8,797 bases of DNA from DASTCC01 sp035711465 (GTDB lineage Bacteria; Acidobacteriota; Vicinamibacteria; Vicinamibacterales; SCN-69-37). The notes under the pieces were generated by a model. It made no database searches. It was not told the origin of the DNA and saw only the letters and a program-made list of their open reading frames with translations. Made by a program: the position numbers and the translations under genes. The stretch's first letter is position 1, and the number at the start of each line of letters is the position of its first letter. This document shows, one piece after another, positions 1 to 6,041 of this stretch. The stretch is taken from assembly GCA_035711465.1 (NCBI GenBank), contig DASTCC010000288.1, forward strand, positions 1 to 8,797, read 5' to 3'.

Positions 1-30
1 GAAGCCACGGCGTCACTCTCCGCCCGGGGG

Positions 31-152
31 GGGTCGGAGGTGGGGTCGGAGCAGGGTCGGAGCAGGGTCGGAGCTGGCTCCGACCCTCCTCCGACCCTCC
101 TCCGACCCCGCTCCGACCCCCCTCCGACCCCGCTCCGACCCCCCTCCGACCC
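31..152. repeat. Orientation-flipping array of 11-bp repeats
   Basis: Four copies of GGGTCGGAG begin at 31, 43, 54 and 65. Seven copies of the reverse complement CTCCGACCC follow, beginning at 78, 89, 100, 111, 122, 133 and 144. The step is 11 bp except for one 12-bp step (31 to 43). Units are separated by two or three variable bases (GTG or CA on the left; TC, CG or CC on the right). The flip point is a 10-bp perfect inverted repeat, 65-74 against 77-86, with TG between. With one mismatch the pairing extends another unit outward (54-74 against 77-97). The array ends 21 bp before the proposed start of the zinc-ribbon gene at 174. There are no unique spacers, so it is not a CRISPR array. The function is unknown. 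Confidence 0.95.
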
Positions 153-173
153 CGGGTGCTAACATTCGCGGTT

Positions 174-434
174 GTGCCGATCTTTGATTTCAAGTGCCGG
201 GCGTGCGGGGAGGAGTTCGAGGCGCTCGTGCTGCCGGGGCGCGATGGGTCGGTGGTCTGTCGGGCGTGTGCCAGCGGCGACGTCGAGCGGCAACTGTCCA
301 GTTTCGCGGTGAGCTCGGCCGAGAAGACCACCGCGGCGGCGACGGCGCAGCGGCGCAAGGCCGCCAGCCAGGCCTATAAGGACAACGCCGCTGCCGAACG
401 GGAAATCGACGCGCATCGCAAGGAAGATCACTGA
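174..434 (+). CDS. FmdB-type zinc-ribbon protein, 86 aa
   Basis: This is a small soluble protein of the FmdB/CxxC regulatory family, a group usually called putative regulatory proteins with no firmly assigned role. The N terminus reads MPIFDFKCRACG, the family signature (Pro-Ile-aromatic-Asp-aromatic-x-Cys). Four cysteines (C8, C11, C29, C32) form one zinc ribbon, and the stretch RQLSSF at 39-44 after the second CxxC is also typical. The rest (about 48-86) is Ala/Lys/Glu-rich and probably helical. I chose the GTG at 174 over an in-frame GTG at 156, because the family begins directly with the Met-Pro-Ile signature. No Shine-Dalgarno sequence precedes it, and the 11-bp repeat array ends 21 bp upstream. 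The gene for the secreted HExxH protein starts 37 bp downstream. Family assignment is firm; the specific function is not known. Confidence 0.87.
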   Translation: MPIFDFKCRACGEEFEALVLPGRDGSVVCRACASGDVERQLSSFAVSSAEKTTAAATAQRRKAASQAYKDNAAAEREIDAHRKEDH

Positions 435-471
435 CGTCCAACCGGACGGCCACGGGCCGCGTCTCTCGACC

Positions 472-1464
472 ATGGCCGCTCGCATCGTTCTCGGTTGTCT
501 GACGCTGCTCGTCGCGCTCCCGGCGGCGCCGCTTCCCGCGCAAGTCGCCGCTCCACCGCCGTCGTCCCGGATCTTTCGATTCGATCCCGACGGTTTCTGG
601 CTCAGCCTGCACCACTTTCTCTACGTGCTCGGACGCGCCGAGATCGGCACGCCGGATCGTGCCCGCCGCGCGGTGGCCGGCGCGCCCGCCGATCAGACGC
701 AAGGCCTGGCGTCGCTCTCGGCCGACGAGCAGGCGCTCTGGAAACGGGCCGTGTCGTTCTACGCCGCCGGCCCGAGCAAGCTGGACACCGTCTTCGACGC
801 GCCGCTCATCGCGATCACGAACGCGCTCGTCGGCTTGCGCGAAACGGCGCCGCTTCCGATGTCGGTCCCGGCCGATCACCGCGACGCCCTCGCGGCCGCG
901 GCGCCGGTCTATCGCAAGGCGTGGTGGTCGGCGCATCAGCGCGCCAACGCCGCCTGGGTCACCGCCGCGGAATCGCTCGTCGCGCGTCACGGCGCGGCGA
1001 CGCTCGCCTTCATCACCCGCGCCTACGGCGAGCCGTGGCCGGCAGCGGGCTTTCCAGTGAACGTCACGCCGTATACGAACTGGGCGGGGGCATACTCCAC
1101 GCGCGGCACGCTCCTGGTGATCGCCAGCCTCGACCCGGGCACTGCCGGCGCCAGCGGCTTCGAGACGACCTTCCACGAAGCCATGCATCAATGGGACGAC
1201 GCGATCGATCGCGCGCTGCAGTCAGCGGCGAAAGCGCGCGGCCGCACGGTGCCTGACAATCTTTCGCACGCGATGATCTTCTTCACCGCCGGCGAAGCGG
1301 TGCGGCGCACGATCCCGGGCCACGTGCCCTACGCGGAAGCCAATGGCATCTGGCAGCGCGGACTCGCGCCCTTCAAGTCCGCACTCGACGCCACGTGGCT
1401 GCCATGGCTCGCCGGATCGGGCACGCGCGACGATGCACTATCGAAGCTAGTAGATGCGCTCTGA
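472..1464 (+). CDS. Secreted HExxH-motif protein, putative metallopeptidase
   Basis: A 330-aa protein of no family I recognise by name. Residues 1-23 look like a Sec signal peptide: Arg4, a hydrophobic stretch about 5-20, then Leu-Pro-Ala before the mature protein. It is therefore probably periplasmic or secreted. The sequence HEAMH at 235-239 fits the HExxH zinc-peptidase motif, and Glu275 in the helix-like stretch IFFTAGEAV lies 36 residues after the second His, a plausible third zinc ligand of gluzincin type. The preceding segment, with strand-like LLVIAS (about 215-220), suits the usual peptidase arrangement. The substrate cannot be read from sequence. It lies 37 bp after the zinc-ribbon gene and could be co-transcribed with it. 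The ATG at 472 lacks an obvious Shine-Dalgarno sequence but places the signal peptide correctly. Catalysis is an inference from the motif alone. Confidence 0.75.
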   Translation: MAARIVLGCLTLLVALPAAPLPAQVAAPPPSSRIFRFDPDGFWLSLHHFLYVLGRAEIGTPDRARRAVAGAPADQTQGLASLSADEQALWKRAVSFYAAGPSKLDTVFDAPLIAITNALVGLRETAPLPMSVPADHRDALAAAAPVYRKAWWSAHQRANAAWVTAAESLVARHGAATLAFITRAYGEPWPAAGFPVNVTPYTNWAGAYSTRGTLLVIASLDPGTAGASGFETTFHEAMHQWDDAIDRALQSAAKARGRTVPDNLSHAMIFFTAGEAVRRTIPGHVPYAEANGIWQRGLAPFKSALDATWLPWLAGSGTRDDALSKLVDAL

Positions 1465-1483
1465 GTCGCGTGTCCGCATTTGC

Positions 1484-1512
1484 TTGAACATCACCAGACG
1501 CGTGGGTACAAA
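1484..1512 (+). promoter_or_regulatory. Candidate sigma70-type promoter for the PepSY gene
   Basis: TTGAAC (1484-1489) and TACAAA (1507-1512) are separated by exactly 17 bp, giving plausible -35 and -10 boxes in an AT-richer pocket of a GC-rich region. Transcription would begin near 1519, only about five bases before the ATG at 1524. The message would then be leaderless or nearly so, which agrees with the absence of a Shine-Dalgarno sequence before that ATG. This is inferred from consensus similarity only. Confidence 0.45.
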
Positions 1513-1523
1513 TACCGTCACCC

Positions 1524-2804
1524 ATGCACTTCAATGTACTGAACCGTAAAGTTCACTACTGGACCAGTGCCATCATCGCGGTGCCGCTCGCGGTGATCAT
1601 CGCCACCGGCATCATGCTGCAGCTGAAGAAGCACTGGACGTTCGTTCAGCCGCCGGAGATCCGCGGCGTCAAGGCCGATCCGACGTTGAGCCTCCCCGAT
1701 CTGCTCGAGCGTGTGAAGACGGTGCCGGACATGAACGTCCGCGGCTGGGAAGACGTCAGCCGCATCGACATCCGCCCGGACCGCGGGCTCGCCAAAGTCA
1801 CGCTGGCGAACAGCTGGGAGGTGCAGGTCGATCTGTCGACCGGCGAGGTGCTGCAGACCGCGTACCGGCGATCGGATTTGATCGAGTCGATTCACGACGG
1901 TTCGTTCTTCGCCGGCGACTTCACCAAGCTCGGCCTCTTCCTGCCGGCGGGGATCGCGCTGCTGCTCTTGTGGATCGGCGGCATGTGGATGTGGTGGGTC
2001 CCGATCGGCAATCGCCGCCGCGTCCGGCGCGCGAAGGCCGCCGCCAAGACGGCGCCGGCCGGATCGACCCGATCGGTTTCGCGCGGCGGTTCGGTGATGA
2101 CGCTGTTCGTGGCCTGCGCAACGTCCACCGCCTGCGCGGTTCACGCGGACAACGGCCAGGGTCGTCAGCCTGGCACTACGGCGACATCTTTCACGGCGCT
2201 CGTCGGCCACTGGACCACCACCCGCGACGGCGATCACGTCGTCGTCACTGCCGACGCGCGTCAATGGGACGGCCAGCCGCGGCCGGATCTCGCGGAGGCC
2301 GGCAAGCGGCTGTTCCCATCGCCGCACGACACGTTCGCCGCGAATGCGTCGGCGCCGACGTCCTTTCCAATCGCCGTCGCCGATCAGATCGCCGACTTCC
2401 GGGCCGGCACGCTGTCGACGGAGTTCAAGCTGATCGGCGGGCCATCGGATCAGATCGCCGGGCTGATCTTCGATCTGCGGCCCAACGGCGAGTACCTCTA
2501 TCTCCGCTACAACACCCGCGACAACAACCTGGCGCTCTGGCGTTTCCGGAACGGCGATCGCGAACGCGTCGCCGACGGCGCCAATTCGGGGACGCTGCCG
2601 CTCGACGTCTGGCATCCGCTGACGGTGACGATCGCCGGCAGCAAGATCAGCGGCAGCTCGGCCGCCGGCCTGACCTTCGCACACGACCTGGGCCGCCCGG
2701 TCACGGGCCGTGTCGGCTTCTGGACGAAACGCGATTCGATCACGGCGTTCCGGAACCTGCGCCTCGCGCCCGCGGCCGGCGGAGAGACGCCGGTGGTACG
2801 CTGA
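1524..2804 (+). CDS. PepSY membrane protein fused to exported jelly-roll (DUF1080/LamG-like) domain
   Basis: A 426-aa protein with two parts. Residues 1-165 form a short PepSY-associated membrane protein: helix about 14-34, a periplasmic PepSY-like region about 54-112 (ending VDLSTGEVLQ), and helix about 136-160 followed by the basic cytoplasmic run NRRRVRRAK. Histidines 11 and 37 flank the first helix. Residues 192-208 form a third hydrophobic segment that looks like a signal peptide or anchor beginning at Met192. Residues about 220-415 resemble the concanavalin-like fold of 3-keto-disaccharide hydrolase (DUF1080) and LamG-type domains, with GEYLYLRYN at 322-330, WHPLTV at 363-368 and GRVGFWTKRDSITAFRNL at 395-412. 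By the positive-inside rule the C-terminal domain would be outside the cytoplasm. The role is unknown; sugar or polymer binding is a guess from the fold. The reading frame is continuous, so this is a true fusion unless the ATG at 2097 also initiates. Confidence 0.8.
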   Translation: MHFNVLNRKVHYWTSAIIAVPLAVIIATGIMLQLKKHWTFVQPPEIRGVKADPTLSLPDLLERVKTVPDMNVRGWEDVSRIDIRPDRGLAKVTLANSWEVQVDLSTGEVLQTAYRRSDLIESIHDGSFFAGDFTKLGLFLPAGIALLLLWIGGMWMWWVPIGNRRRVRRAKAAAKTAPAGSTRSVSRGGSVMTLFVACATSTACAVHADNGQGRQPGTTATSFTALVGHWTTTRDGDHVVVTADARQWDGQPRPDLAEAGKRLFPSPHDTFAANASAPTSFPIAVADQIADFRAGTLSTEFKLIGGPSDQIAGLIFDLRPNGEYLYLRYNTRDNNLALWRFRNGDRERVADGANSGTLPLDVWHPLTVTIAGSKISGSSAAGLTFAHDLGRPVTGRVGFWTKRDSITAFRNLRLAPAAGGETPVVR

Positions 2805-2811
2805 TCGCCCG

Positions 2812-3525
2812 ATGAACTGTCCGCGCTGCCAGGGCACGATGGAAGAGGTGCGGCTCGACGGCCACCTCGGCCAGCCAATCTCGATCGATCTCTGCGGCGG
2901 CTGCCAGGTGTTCTGGTTCGACAACCGCGAGAGTCTGCAGCTCTCCCCCGCATCGACGCTGCGATTGTTCGGTCACATCGGTGAGCGGTCGAGCCCGCCG
3001 GCGACGGCCGCGACGACGACGCTCGCGTGCCCGCGCTGCCGCAAGCCGCTGCAGCTCGCCAAGGACATGCAACGGGCGACGCGCTTCGAGTACTCGCGCT
3101 GTCCCGCCGGGCACGGGCGGCTGACGTCGTTCTTCAACTTTCTGCGCGAGAAGAACTTCGTCCGGCCGCTGTCGGCCGACCAGCTCGCCGCGCTCAAGGC
3201 GAGCGTGCAGACGGTCAACTGCTCGAACTGCGGCGGGCCGATCGATCTGAACCAGCATTCGGCCTGTCCGCACTGCGCATCGCCGCTCTCGATTCTCGAT
3301 TCGAAGCAGGCCGCGACGCTCGTCGCCGAGCTCCGTAAGGCCGGCGAGGCGGCCGCGCAGGTCGATCCCACGCTGCCGCTCTCGCTCGAGCGCGCGCGCC
3401 GCGAGACCAACGCGGCCTTCGATGCGTTCGAGCGCGACGATCGCTGGCTGCGCGACGTCTCCTCCGCCGGGCTCGTCGGCGCCGGACTGACGTCGCTGGC
3501 GCGCTGGCTCAAACGGCAGGCCTGA
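2812..3525 (+). CDS. Protein with three zinc-binding Cys modules (zf-TFIIB-like)
   Basis: A 237-aa protein with three separate metal-binding modules. Module 1 is C3/C6 with C28/C31, where the text (CPRCxG...DxCxGCxxxWFD) matches the zf-TFIIB-like family. Module 2 is C73/C76 with C97 and H101 (CPAGH). Module 3 is C127/C130 with C142/C145 and reads as a double-zinc-ribbon half. Residues about 155-205 are charged and probably helical. Residues 217-230 are mildly hydrophobic but too weak to call a transmembrane helix, and the C terminus is basic (RWLKRQA). I chose the ATG at 2812 because an upstream extension in the same frame would lie inside the previous gene and lacks the family start MNCPRC. 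It follows the PepSY fusion gene by 7 bp, so the two are probably translationally coupled. The function is unknown; it may act with the SPFH and YdjG-like genes that follow. Confidence 0.87.
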   Translation: MNCPRCQGTMEEVRLDGHLGQPISIDLCGGCQVFWFDNRESLQLSPASTLRLFGHIGERSSPPATAATTTLACPRCRKPLQLAKDMQRATRFEYSRCPAGHGRLTSFFNFLREKNFVRPLSADQLAALKASVQTVNCSNCGGPIDLNQHSACPHCASPLSILDSKQAATLVAELRKAGEAAAQVDPTLPLSLERARRETNAAFDAFERDDRWLRDVSSAGLVGAGLTSLARWLKRQA

Positions 3526-3528
3526 TCG

Positions 3529-3558
3529 TCGCCACATTCGCGGCGCACTCATTACAAT
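3529..3558 (+). promoter_or_regulatory. Candidate promoter for the SPFH gene
   Basis: TACAAT at 3553-3558 differs from the -10 consensus at one position and sits in a short AT-rich pocket. TCGCCA at 3529-3534, 18 bp upstream, matches the -35 consensus at four of six positions. The start codon is 27 bp past the -10 box, leaving room for the leader and the strong ribosome-binding site at 3573-3577. The -10 box is convincing; the -35 box is weak. Confidence 0.4.
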
Positions 3559-3572
3559 AGAGCCCCAATCAC

Positions 3573-3577
3573 AGGAG
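3573..3577 (+). promoter_or_regulatory. Shine-Dalgarno site of the SPFH gene
   Basis: AGGAG lies 8 bases before the ATG at 3586 and fixes that start. It stands out because the other five rightward genes here lack a recognisable Shine-Dalgarno sequence. Confidence 0.8.
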
Positions 3578-3585
3578 ACCACGCC

Positions 3586-4647
3586 ATGGGCATCATGGAT
3601 TTCATCAAGGGCGAGCTGATCGACATCATCGAGTGGACCGACGACTCGCGCGACACGTTGTCGTGGCGATTCCCGGACGATGACAAGGCGATCAAGAACG
3701 GCGCCCAGCTCATCGTGCGTGAGTCGCAGGTCGCGCAGTTCGTCTACCTCGGCGAGTTCGGCGACACCTTCGGTCCCGGCAAGCACACGCTGACCACCGA
3801 CAACATCCCGGTGCTCACCAAGATCAAGTCGTGGAAGTTCGGCTTCAACTCGCCATTCAAGGCCGACGTCTATTTCGTGATCACGCGGCTGTTCACCGGC
3901 AACAAATGGGGGACGTCGAACCCGGTGATGCTCCGCGACAACGACTTCGGCATCGTCCGCCTGCGCGCGTTCGGCACCTACGACTTCAAGATCGTCGATC
4001 CGAGGATCTTCCTTCGCGAGGTCGCCGGCTCCGATCACAACTTCCGGCTCGACGAGTTCGCCGATACCATGCGCTCGCGCATCGTCAGCATCTTCTCGGA
4101 CTCGATCGCCAGCGCCAAGGTGCCGGTGCTCGACGTCGCGTCGCGCTACACCGAGCTCGGCGAGGCGCTGCTGCCAGTGATCAACCCGGCGGTCACCGCC
4201 AAGTACGGACTCGAGCTCACCAGCTTCATCGTCGAAAACGTGTCGGTGCCGCCCGAGGTCGAGGCCGCGATCGACAAGCGGTCGAGCATGGCGGCGATCG
4301 GCAACCTCAACGACTTCGTGAAGTACCAGATGGGCAAGGGCTTCGAGGCGGGCGGCACCGCCGGCGCCGGCGGCACGGCTGCCGAGCTCGCCGTCGGCTT
4401 CGGCATCGCGCAGCAGATGATGCAGCAGCAGAACATGTTCGGCGGCAATGCAACACCAACCGTCGCGCCCGCACCTGCCGGAGCGAGCGGCCTGCCCGAG
4501 CTGCTGAGCCCGGCCGACGCCGCGAAGGCCCTTGGTGTCGGCGAAGCCGACGTCATGGCGATCCTCGACTCGGGGGAACTGAAGGGCAAGAAGATCGGAT
4601 CGAGCTGGCGGATCACGCGCACAGCGCTCCAGGAGTACCTCAAGTAA
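3586..4647 (+). CDS. SPFH-domain protein (YdjI-like) with C-terminal excisionase-type HTH
   Basis: A 353-aa protein. Residues about 1-255 match the YdjI/'virion core protein' branch of SPFH (stomatin/prohibitin/flotillin/HflK) proteins: the start MGIMDFIKGELIDIIEW, the stretch VRESQVAQFVYLGE at 45-58 followed by FGPGKHTLTT, and ELTSFIVENVSVPPEVEAAI near 206-225. There is no transmembrane helix; members associate with membranes through the amphipathic N terminus. Residues 255-302 are a Gly/Ala/Gln-rich linker including MMQQQNMFGG. Residues 303-353 (start LPELLSPADAAKALGVGEAD, end TALQEYLK) read as a MerR/excisionase-type HTH (HTH_17) module. In Bacillus subtilis the SPFH protein YdjI works with the zinc-ribbon membrane protein YdjG and a PspA homologue; a YdjG-like gene follows here at 4909. 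A role as membrane-stress scaffold is inferred. Relatives more often carry a zinc ribbon or GYF-like domain at this end, so the HTH is the odd part. Confidence 0.88.
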   Translation: MGIMDFIKGELIDIIEWTDDSRDTLSWRFPDDDKAIKNGAQLIVRESQVAQFVYLGEFGDTFGPGKHTLTTDNIPVLTKIKSWKFGFNSPFKADVYFVITRLFTGNKWGTSNPVMLRDNDFGIVRLRAFGTYDFKIVDPRIFLREVAGSDHNFRLDEFADTMRSRIVSIFSDSIASAKVPVLDVASRYTELGEALLPVINPAVTAKYGLELTSFIVENVSVPPEVEAAIDKRSSMAAIGNLNDFVKYQMGKGFEAGGTAGAGGTAAELAVGFGIAQQMMQQQNMFGGNATPTVAPAPAGASGLPELLSPADAAKALGVGEADVMAILDSGELKGKKIGSSWRITRTALQEYLK

Positions 4648-4650
4648 CGT

Positions 4651-4908
4651 CTGTCGGTAACGACGGGTGACGGCAGGTTACGGCGTGTCACGACGGGTGA
4701 CGGCGGGTGACGATGCGTAACGGTGCGGACGCGTACTTTCGTCCCGGGAGCGACGATCCCGGTCGCCGTCACCTCTCGTCACCCGTCGTGGCCCACCGCT
4801 GCCCATCGTCGCCCGTCGTAACCCACAGTCACCCGCCATCACCTGTCGTGACCCGCCGTCACCTGCCGTCACCTGTCGTGACCCGTCGTCACCCGTCGTC
4901 ACCCGTCG
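4651..4908. repeat. Orientation-flipping array of degenerate 10-bp repeats
   Basis: The whole space between the SPFH gene and the YdjG-like gene is a strict 10-bp array. The left arm (4651-4730) has eight units of the type CGACGGGTGA. The right arm (about 4767-4908) has fourteen units of the type ACCCGTCGTC, the inverted orientation. A core GTNAC recurs every 10 bp in seven of eight left units (4657 to 4717) and ten of fourteen right units (4768 to 4898), with all four bases seen at N. The 12-mer CGACGGGTGACG at 4661-4672 and 4691-4702 is perfectly complementary to 4887-4898 and 4897-4908, the last ending on the base before the start codon. The centre (4731-4766) is not repetitive but holds a small hairpin. 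Transcribed rightward, the arms could fold into a long imperfect stem. The function is unknown. Confidence 0.95.
4744..4762. other. Hairpin at the centre of the 10-bp array
   Basis: CCGGGA (4744-4749) and TCCCGG (4757-4762) form a 6-bp perfect inverted repeat around a 7-base loop. It sits where the array changes orientation and could nucleate folding of the two arms. No T-run follows, so it does not look like an intrinsic terminator. Confidence 0.5.
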
Positions 4909-6003
4909 ATGTCTGAGCTGGTTGCCGGCGAAAAACACGCCTGTCCGGCCTGCGGCGCGCAGGCGGAATGGGATCCGGCCAAGCAGAAGCTCGTCTGTCC
5001 GTTCTGCGGCACCGAGTCGCCCTACGTCATCGATCGCGAGACCGGCAAGGCGAAAGAGCTCGACCTCGTCGAGGCGCTCCGCAGCCTGCCCGACGAGAAG
5101 CGCGGCTGGCAGACCGAGCGGCGGAGCGTCCGTTGCCAGAGCTGCAACGCGGTCATGTCGTTCGCGCCGGATCGCGTCGGACAGAACTGCGAGTTCTGCG
5201 GATCGCCGGCGCTCGTGCCCCACGACGAAATCGAGGCGCCGATTCGGCCGGAGACGCTGCTGCCGTTCAAGATCGACAGGGGCCGCGTCCGCGACGATCT
5301 GAAACGCTGGCTCAGGAGCAAGTGGCTCGCGCCCGGGCGTCTGGCGAAGTCAGCGCTCGTCGACACCGTTCACAGCATCTACATCCCCTACTGGACCTTC
5401 GACGCGCGAGCGCATTGCCCATGGGATGCCGAGGCGGGCTACTACTACTACGTGCCGGTGACGACCCGCGACGCGCAGGGCCGCACGGTCGTGCGCCAGG
5501 AACGGCGCGTCCGCTGGGAAGCGAAGTCCGGCGTGGTCGATCACACCTTCGATGAGGAGCTGGTGCCGGGCACGCAGGGCGTGCCGATCGACCTGCTGCG
5601 GCAGGTCGAACCCTTCCCGAGCCAGGAAGTCGTGCCCTACGATTCGGCGTTTCTCTCCGGACATGTCGTCGAGCGGTACCAGATCGTGCTGAACGAGGCC
5701 GCGCAGCAGGCGCAGCAGCAGATGCACCAGCGGCTGGAGGCGCTGGCGGCGAGCCAGATTCCCGGCGACACCTACCGCAATCTGCGCATCTATCCGCAGT
5801 ACTCCGGCCAGACCTTCAAGCACATCCTCGTGCCGATCTGGCTGCTCAAGTACGACTTCGGCGCGCGCGCGTTCCAGGTGATCGTAAACGGCTACACCGG
5901 ACGCATCGCCGGCAAGTACCCGTACAGCGTGTGGAAGATCCTGCTGCTCATCATCGCCGCGGTGATCGTGCTCGGGACGATCATCTATCTCGGCGGCGAG
6001 TAG
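4909..6003 (+). CDS. YdjG-like double-zinc-ribbon tail-anchored membrane protein
   Basis: A 364-aa protein. Two zinc ribbons are visible, C12/C15 with C30/C33 and C76/C79 with C94/C97. A conserved-looking middle follows (PETLLPFKID near 114-123; IYIPYWTFDA near 159-168; an aromatic run YYYYVPV near 177-183). A Gln/Ala-rich stretch at about 262-285 may be a coiled coil. The C terminus is a single hydrophobic helix (about 343-361), so the protein is probably anchored by its tail with the ribbons in the cytoplasm. This architecture matches Bacillus YdjG and related proteins sometimes labelled 'primosomal protein N-prime-like zinc ribbon'. In Bacillus, YdjG partners the SPFH protein YdjI and a PspA homologue in membrane-stress response, and here the SPFH gene lies directly upstream. 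The start ATG abuts the last unit of the 10-bp array with no Shine-Dalgarno sequence. Confidence 0.85.
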   Translation: MSELVAGEKHACPACGAQAEWDPAKQKLVCPFCGTESPYVIDRETGKAKELDLVEALRSLPDEKRGWQTERRSVRCQSCNAVMSFAPDRVGQNCEFCGSPALVPHDEIEAPIRPETLLPFKIDRGRVRDDLKRWLRSKWLAPGRLAKSALVDTVHSIYIPYWTFDARAHCPWDAEAGYYYYVPVTTRDAQGRTVVRQERRVRWEAKSGVVDHTFDEELVPGTQGVPIDLLRQVEPFPSQEVVPYDSAFLSGHVVERYQIVLNEAAQQAQQQMHQRLEALAASQIPGDTYRNLRIYPQYSGQTFKHILVPIWLLKYDFGARAFQVIVNGYTGRIAGKYPYSVWKILLLIIAAVIVLGTIIYLGGE

Positions 6004-6041
6004 ACGCTGTCGCGAGGCACCTGCGACCTTTTCGCAATGCG

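Noticed and set aside
31..152. CRISPR array
   Set aside because: Units are 9 bp with two or three bases between them, change orientation, and have no unique spacers or cas genes. The same reasoning applies to the array at 4651-4908.
472..498. Lipoprotein signal at Cys9 (Val-Leu-Gly-Cys) of the HExxH protein
   Set aside because: The Cys comes too early, before a full hydrophobic stretch, so an ordinary signal peptide fits better.
1518..2924. Leftward 468-codon open frame opposite the PepSY fusion gene
   Set aside because: Arg-rich antisense shadow typical of high-GC DNA; the plus-strand frame has membrane helices and a recognisable fold.
2740..4038. Leftward 432-codon open frame opposite the zinc-module and SPFH genes
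   Set aside because: Antisense shadow spanning two clear genes and the promoter region between them.
4707..4916. Rightward 69-codon open frame inside the 10-bp array, with a repeating Pro-Val-Val-Thr-Arg-like peptide
   Set aside because: The peptide repeat is simply three 10-bp units read in frame. The frame has no Shine-Dalgarno sequence and overlaps the YdjG-like start, and the units drift as DNA and not as codons.
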